A stretch of DNA of 9,124 bases from assembly GCA_046302855.1 (NCBI GenBank), contig JBKCHH010000082.1, positions 1 through 9,124 of the forward strand, read 5' to 3'. Below the pieces are notes generated by a model that was not told where the DNA came from, did not search any database, and worked only from the letters and a program-made list of their open reading frames with translations. Every line of letters begins with the position of its first letter. The first letter of the stretch is position 1. The translations under genes were made by a program, and so were the position numbers. Shown one piece after another: positions 5,883 through 9,124 of this stretch. The DNA comes from JBKCHH01 sp046302855. GTDB lineage: Bacteria; Pseudomonadota; Alphaproteobacteria; Rickettsiales; UBA8987.

Positions 5883-7256
5883 ATGAGCAATGTTGTAACA
5901 AAATTACTAAAGGGGCCAAAAGCTAAAGAAAGTAGTCCAGCTAATAATGCAAATTATAACCAACCAGCAAATGCGAAATTAATTATAGAAGAAGGTGGAA
6001 AAACCATCACCACTGAACTGCCAATACTTAAAGGCACGGTTGGCCCTTCTGTTCTGGATATTCGCTCTCTTTATAAGGATACTGGCTATTTTACACATGA
6101 TCCGGGGTTTTTATCAACCTCATCCTGCCAATCTACAATTTCTTTTATAGATGGTGATGCTGGCGTTTTGCTCCACAGGGGCTACCCTATTGAACAACTG
6201 GCCGAAAATTGCGAATATCTAGAAGTTGTTTACCTGCTTATTTATGGTGAGCTTCCAACACCGGAAGAATATGCCACTTTTAAATATGATATTATTCATC
6301 ATACAATGGTGCATGAACAGCTCCACTTTTTGTATCGTGGCTTTCCTAGAAAATCGCACCCTATGGCAATTTTAGTGGGGGCGGTTGGAACCTTATCTGC
6401 CTTCTATAATGATGAAACCAATGTAACCTCGCCAGAATCAAGGGATTTAGCCGCTAGAAGAATGATTGCTAAAATGCCAACTCTCACCTCTATGGCATAT
6501 AAATATTCTATCGGGCAACCTTTTGTCTATCCAAACAATTCGCTGGGCTTTGCTGAAAACTTTTTGAATATGATGTTTTCTGTTCCCTGTGAGCCATACA
6601 AGGTAAGCCCAGTCTTATCTAGGGCAATGGAAAAAATTATGATTCTACACGCCGACCACGAACAAAATGCCTCAACTTCAACTGTTCGCTTGGCTGCCTC
6701 TTCAGAGGCTAACCCTTATGCAGCCGTTGCAGCTGGAATTTCTGCCCTATGGGGGCCAGCACATGGTGGTGCTAATGAAGCGGTAATAAAAATGCTAAGG
6801 GAAATTGGCTCAGTAGAAAAAATCCCCGCCTTTATTAAGGGAGTGAAAAACAAGGAATACAAGCTAATGGGCTTTGGTCATAGGGTTTACAAAAACTTTG
6901 ATCCAAGAGCTAAGGTATTAAAACAATCATGTGATGAGGTTTTGGAAGAGGTTGGCGTAAAGGATTCTACCCTACTAAAAATCGCCAAAGAATTAGAGCG
7001 AATTGCCCTGCAAGACCCATACTTTGTTGATAGAAAGCTATACCCAAATGTAGATTTCTACTCTGGCATTATTTATGAGGCTATGAAAATTCCAGCTGAC
7101 CTATTTACCGGAATTTTTGCCATGGCTAGGGTTTCTGGCTGGGTTGCCCAGTGGAACGAAATGATGCAAGACCCTGATCACAAAATAGGTCGCCCCAGCC
7201 AGCTCTACACCGGCAGCGTAAAAAGGGATGTAAAGGTATTAAAGAAAAGGAAGTAG
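5883..7256 (+). CDS. gltA: Citrate synthase
   Basis: This cytosolic enzyme condenses acetyl-CoA and oxaloacetate to citrate, the entry step of the TCA cycle. The 457-residue protein is a type II (Gram-negative, hexameric, potentially NADH-sensitive) citrate synthase. The catalytic residues are H294 (WGPAHGGANEA), H333 (GFGHRVYKNFDPRA) and D391 (PNVDFYSGI), with HADHEQNASTSTVR at 256-269. Recalled similarity to rickettsial GltA is strong throughout. From LPILK (46-50) on, the length is normal, but the N-terminus is about 20 residues longer than in E. coli or Rickettsia and is low-complexity (Asn, Ala, Pro, Lys rich). The start is firm: AGGGG is well placed and no other start codon occurs nearby in frame. 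It is transcribed from its own promoter, and converges on rpsG over a 262-bp repeat-bearing gap. Confidence 0.97.
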   Translation: MSNVVTKLLKGPKAKESSPANNANYNQPANAKLIIEEGGKTITTELPILKGTVGPSVLDIRSLYKDTGYFTHDPGFLSTSSCQSTISFIDGDAGVLLHRGYPIEQLAENCEYLEVVYLLIYGELPTPEEYATFKYDIIHHTMVHEQLHFLYRGFPRKSHPMAILVGAVGTLSAFYNDETNVTSPESRDLAARRMIAKMPTLTSMAYKYSIGQPFVYPNNSLGFAENFLNMMFSVPCEPYKVSPVLSRAMEKIMILHADHEQNASTSTVRLAASSEANPYAAVAAGISALWGPAHGGANEAVIKMLREIGSVEKIPAFIKGVKNKEYKLMGFGHRVYKNFDPRAKVLKQSCDEVLEEVGVKDSTLLKIAKELERIALQDPYFVDRKLYPNVDFYSGIIYEAMKIPADLFTGIFAMARVSGWVAQWNEMMQDPDHKIGRPSQLYTGSVKRDVKVLKKRK

Positions 7257-7264
7257 AGTTTTTT

Positions 7265-7320
7265 ATTCTGTCCGTCATGTTTCAGAGGTCTCTTAGGCTA
7301 ATTCCCATTTATAGAATGAC
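7265..7320. repeat. Intergenic imperfect palindrome, first unit
   Basis: The ends pair as ATTCT (7265-7269) with AGAAT (7313-7317), or in shifted register as GTCAT (7274-7278) with ATGAC (7316-7320); a small internal AGAG-GT-CTCT palindrome lies between. It starts eight bases after the gltA stop, behind TTTTTT, and may end gltA transcripts. It resembles the dispersed GTCATTC-ended repeats of Rickettsiales genomes; copy number cannot be seen here. Confidence 0.45.
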
Positions 7321-7334
7321 AAGTAAAGAAAACC

Positions 7335-7481
7335 GTCATTGCGAGGAGCCTCGCCGAAGCCTTGGCGTAGGCGGGCGACGTGGCAATCCACAAAAATATT
7401 TTTTCTTGCAACAACTATCCTGAAATTCAAGCTCTGCCTTGTTTATGGATTGCTTTTTCGCTTCGCGTCAATAGCAATGAC
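7335..7481. repeat. Dispersed palindromic repeat element between gltA and rpsG
   Basis: A 147-bp element is bounded by GTCATTGC (7335-7342) and its exact reverse complement GCAATGAC (7474-7481). A second nested pair is GCAATCCA (7383-7390) with TGGATTGC (7446-7453). The left arm also has GCGAGG-AG-CCTCGC (7341-7354) and a GC-rich block to 7380, far richer in GC than the surroundings. This 'GTCATTGCGAGG...GGCAATCC' style is a known class of intergenic repeat in Rickettsiales and relatives. It sits between convergent genes, where it could act as a bidirectional terminator. The rest of 7257-7518 shows no gene. Confidence 0.75.
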
Positions 7482-7518
7482 TCCTACCTTTTTAAGCCAC
7501 TAAAATAATCCGTATCTC

Positions 7519-7992
7519 CTACCATTTAAAGTGGGCAAAACCACGGTTGGCTTCTGCCATCTTGTGAGTTTCTTCGCGTTTTTTCACAGCTGCACCCTTT
7601 TGATTAAAGGCTTCCATTAGCTCATTGGCTAATTTTTCGAACATGGTTTTTTCTTTTCTTGCATTGGCAGCATTTATTAGCCATCTAATGCCTAAGGCTA
7701 AAGACCTATTTTCCTTAACTTCACAAGGAATTTGATAGGTTGCACCACCTACCCTTCTTGATTTTACCTCTACAGCTGGGCGAACATTTTCAATAGCAGA
7801 CTTTAAAACTTCAAGCGGAGCTTCACTTTTTGCCTTATCGCCAAGTAAATCGATAGTTTTATACACAATAGATTCTGCCACACCCTTTTTTCCACTACGC
7901 ATTACATAGTTAATGAATTTTGAAACCACTAGATCATTATATTTTACATCAGCGTGGATGGTTCTTATTATTGCCTTTCTTCTTCTTGCCAT
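7519..7992 (-). CDS. rpsG: 30S ribosomal protein S7
   Basis: S7 is the primary binding protein of the 16S rRNA 3' major domain and helps form the 30S head and the tRNA exit site. The 157-residue protein has the usual length. It starts MARRRKA and contains VSKFINYVMRSGKKGVAE (23-40), the beta-hairpin SRRVGGATYQIPCEV (78-92), RSLALGIRWLINAA (96-109) and the C-terminal helix ending RGFAHFKW. The ATG at 7992 lies 23 bp after the rpsL stop, with AAGG about nine bases upstream, so it is in an operon with rpsL. fusA, which usually follows in the str operon, is absent: the next gene is gltA in the opposite direction. Confidence 0.98.
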   Translation of the reverse strand: MARRRKAIIRTIHADVKYNDLVVSKFINYVMRSGKKGVAESIVYKTIDLLGDKAKSEAPLEVLKSAIENVRPAVEVKSRRVGGATYQIPCEVKENRSLALGIRWLINAANARKEKTMFEKLANELMEAFNQKGAAVKKREETHKMAEANRGFAHFKW

Positions 7993-8015
7993 GGTTTATT
8001 ACCTTAAATTATTTA

Positions 8016-8390
8016 TTATTTTTTTGGTTTTTTAGCACCGTATTTAGAACGGTTTTTAAGCCTATCTTTCACACCCTGCGTATCTAAAGCACCACGAATT
8101 ATATGATAACGCACCCCTGGCAAATCTTTTACCCTTCCGCCACGAATTAGCACAATTGAGTGTTCTTGCAGATTATGCCCTTCGCCTGGAATATAGGCAA
8201 TAACTTCAAACCCGTTAGAAAGCTTGATTCTAGCCACTTTACGCAAGGCCGAGTTTGGCTTTTTAGGAGTAGTTGTATAAACCCTTGTGCAAACGCCCCT
8301 TTTCTGCGGGCTTTGTTCCATAGCTGGAACTTTAGTTTTGGTCTTTTGAACTATCCTTGGATTTCTTATTAATTGGTTAATGGTGGGCAT
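8016..8390 (-). CDS. rpsL: 30S ribosomal protein S12
   Basis: S12 lies at the 30S decoding centre and controls translational accuracy. At 124 residues it is the same length as the E. coli protein and nearly collinear: PQKRGVCTRVYTTTPKKPNSALRK (28-51), GEGHNLQEHS (69-78) and GGRVKDLPGVRYH (84-96). K43 and K88 (residues 42 and 87 without Met), the common streptomycin-resistance positions, are both the wild-type lysine; D89, the usual methylthiolation site, is present. The start has a strong AAGGA seven bases upstream. It is the first gene of the two-gene operon with rpsG and has a leader of about 85 bases if the promoter at 8484-8511 is right. Confidence 0.98.
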   Translation of the reverse strand: MPTINQLIRNPRIVQKTKTKVPAMEQSPQKRGVCTRVYTTTPKKPNSALRKVARIKLSNGFEVIAYIPGEGHNLQEHSIVLIRGGRVKDLPGVRYHIIRGALDTQGVKDRLKNRSKYGAKKPKK

Positions 8391-8439
8391 TCTTGTTCCT
8401 TTTTATTATTTTATTTAGCTTTGCTTTTTATTTATTTTG

Positions 8440-8476
8440 CCCTCTATAATGATAAGTTCTGCTCACATTATTAGGG
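8440..8476 (-). promoter_or_regulatory. Hairpin at the 5' end of the rpsL leader
   Basis: CCCT (8440-8443) plus ATAATG (8446-8451) pair with CATTAT (8466-8471) plus AGGG (8473-8476), giving a 10-bp interrupted stem with a 14-base loop. It would lie at the very start of the leader transcript if the promoter at 8484-8511 is used. It may be an autoregulatory or stabilising leader element, or a DNA operator. The plus-strand TATAAT inside it (8445-8450, with TTGCTT 18 bases upstream) could alternatively be a rightward promoter. Confidence 0.4.
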
Positions 8477-8483
8477 AGGGTTA

Positions 8484-8511
8484 TCAATAGAAACTAAATT
8501 TTGTTAGTCAA
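8484..8511 (-). promoter_or_regulatory. Candidate rpsL-rpsG promoter
   Basis: Read leftward, TTGACT (8511-8506) is followed after 16 bases by TATTGA (8489-8484). The -35 is identical to that of gltA, and the gltA TATTTA also lies 16 bases after its -35, which supports the pairing. The -10 matches TATAAT at only three positions. Confidence 0.45.
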
Positions 8512-8573
8512 GAAAAAAATTGGAATTATTATAAAGTTAACAGATTTTTTACCCTTTTGTAATAAATCTTATC

Positions 8574-8593
8574 TATAATGGCTAAAAAATAGG
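8574..8593 (+). promoter_or_regulatory. -10 element and ribosome binding site of the right-hand glycine-rich gene
   Basis: A perfect TATAAT lies at 8574-8579, but the position for a -35 (around 8551-8556) reads ACCCTT, a poor match. The AGG at 8591-8593 is eight bases before the ATG at 8602. Transcription near 8586 would give a leader of about 16 bases. The TATAAT at 8445-8450 is an alternative, more distant start. The remaining bases of 8391-8601 hold no gene. Confidence 0.4.
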
Positions 8594-8601
8594 TTAAAAT
8601 T

Positions 8602-9124
8602 ATGGTAGAAGAATATAATGATGGTGGTGGTGGCTTTGGTGGTAATGGTAATGGTGATACGAATACTTCCACTGTTGATGTGCTTGACAAGCTGACAGAT
8701 CCTACGCACCCAGCCTCTGACATTAAGAAGAAAAGAAGAGAAGTCGAAGGCTTAATTGGTAAAAGGCCATTAAATCTAGAATATATAAAATATGCTTTCC
8801 CGCAATCAAAAGGGCCAATATCTCACATAGCTAACTACTATCCAGAAGTTCAAAACAATGCCTTTTTAGTAAATGCCGATAAAACAAAGGGGTGGCTATT
8901 AGGGGTTCTAGGTCATGAAGCTAGTAAACAGGTTATAGACGAGGTAAATAATTTATTCTCAGAGATAACTGGGTATAGAGGAGAAAAAACACCTTGGTTA
9001 GATTATAAAACCAATAACCTAGCCGGTGTTGGTTTAATGGTGGATCTTCTAGTTACCTTCACCAAAGAACTTACTGCCGCTAATTATGTTGAAATGTCGC
9101 AAGATACGCCCGAAGTATTCGCCA
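8602..9124 (+). CDS. Glycine-rich N-terminus hypothetical protein, 3' end cut by the window
   Basis: An open frame of 174 codons begins at ATG 8602 and reaches the right edge without a stop. Residues 8-18 hold eight glycines (GGGGFGGNGNG), followed by a Thr/Ser/Asp-rich linker, a basic patch KKKRR (42-46), and then a mixed domain with no signal peptide: NLEYIKYAFPQSKGPISHI (58-76), KGWLLGVLGHEASKQVIDEV (96-115) and a hydrophobic segment GVGLMVDLLVTFTKE (142-156). I recognise no known domain. AGG at 8591-8593 supports the start. It diverges from rpsL across 211 bp. Its layout (glycine-rich tail, then a globular part with a hydrophobic helix ending FTKE) echoes the truncated gene at 1-434. Coding status is well supported by the long frame and the RBS; the function is unknown. 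Confidence 0.8.
   Translation, partial: MVEEYNDGGGGFGGNGNGDTNTSTVDVLDKLTDPTHPASDIKKKRREVEGLIGKRPLNLEYIKYAFPQSKGPISHIANYYPEVQNNAFLVNADKTKGWLLGVLGHEASKQVIDEVNNLFSEITGYRGEKTPWLDYKTNNLAGVGLMVDLLVTFTKELTAANYVEMSQDTPEVFA

Noticed and set aside
7257..7518. Possible tRNA or small RNA gene in the GC-rich gap
   Set aside because: No cloverleaf, T-loop GTTC or CCA end was found; the inverted arms fit a palindromic repeat better.
8160..8372. Rightward 70-residue frame opposite rpsL
   Set aside because: It is antisense to a highly conserved ribosomal protein gene.
8529..8723. Leftward 64-residue frame opposite the start of the right-hand glycine-rich gene
   Set aside because: Its proline-rich stretch is the antisense of the glycine codons, and the rightward frame is much longer with an RBS.

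Overview
The window looks like a piece of an AT-rich alphaproteobacterial chromosome, most likely from Rickettsiales or a related intracellular lineage. This rests on the close resemblance of the citrate synthase, as I recall the family, to rickettsial GltA (LPILK, HADHEQNASTSTVR and WGPAHGGANEA blocks), an isolated VirB6-like type IV secretion protein of the kind Rickettsiales carry in several copies, and an intergenic palindromic element of the 'GTCATTGCGAGGAG...GGCAATCC' style common in those genomes. Lineage is inference; no 16S or other marker is present.

Layout. The left third (1-3015) is a compact leftward gene run: pgpA (phosphatidylglycerophosphatase A), secF (Sec translocase accessory subunit), rfbB/rmlB (dTDP-glucose 4,6-dehydratase) and a truncated gene for a protein with a very glycine-rich N-terminus that runs off the left edge. 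A 150-bp divergent intergenic region separates this run from rightward genes: a 505-residue VirB6/TrbL-like polytopic protein with a lipoprotein-type N-terminus, then a secreted subtilisin-family (S8) serine protease, then gltA with its own good promoter and ribosome binding site. gltA converges on a leftward rpsL-rpsG pair (S12, S7); the 262 bp between them hold two palindromic repeat units and no gene. Divergently from rpsL, another truncated gene starts at 8602 and runs off the right edge; it also encodes a glycine-rich N-terminal tract.

How it fits together. Most genes are housekeeping (phospholipid synthesis, protein export, TCA cycle, translation) in an order that looks rearranged: secF has no secD beside it, rfbB has no other dTDP-sugar genes, and rpsL-rpsG is not followed by fusA. 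The accessory layer is the VirB6-like lipoprotein, the subtilase and the two glycine-rich proteins. The subtilase uses glycine and lysine codons differently from gltA, has a 20-bp palindrome against its start codon, and carries a calcium-loop-like insert, so it is the best candidate for recent acquisition and separate regulation. The two glycine-rich proteins, at opposite ends of the window, may be paralogues. I see no CRISPR array, tRNA, rRNA, insertion sequence or origin. No complete new multi-gene system is demonstrable here; the strongest leads are the glycine-rich pair and the VirB6-like/subtilase locus.
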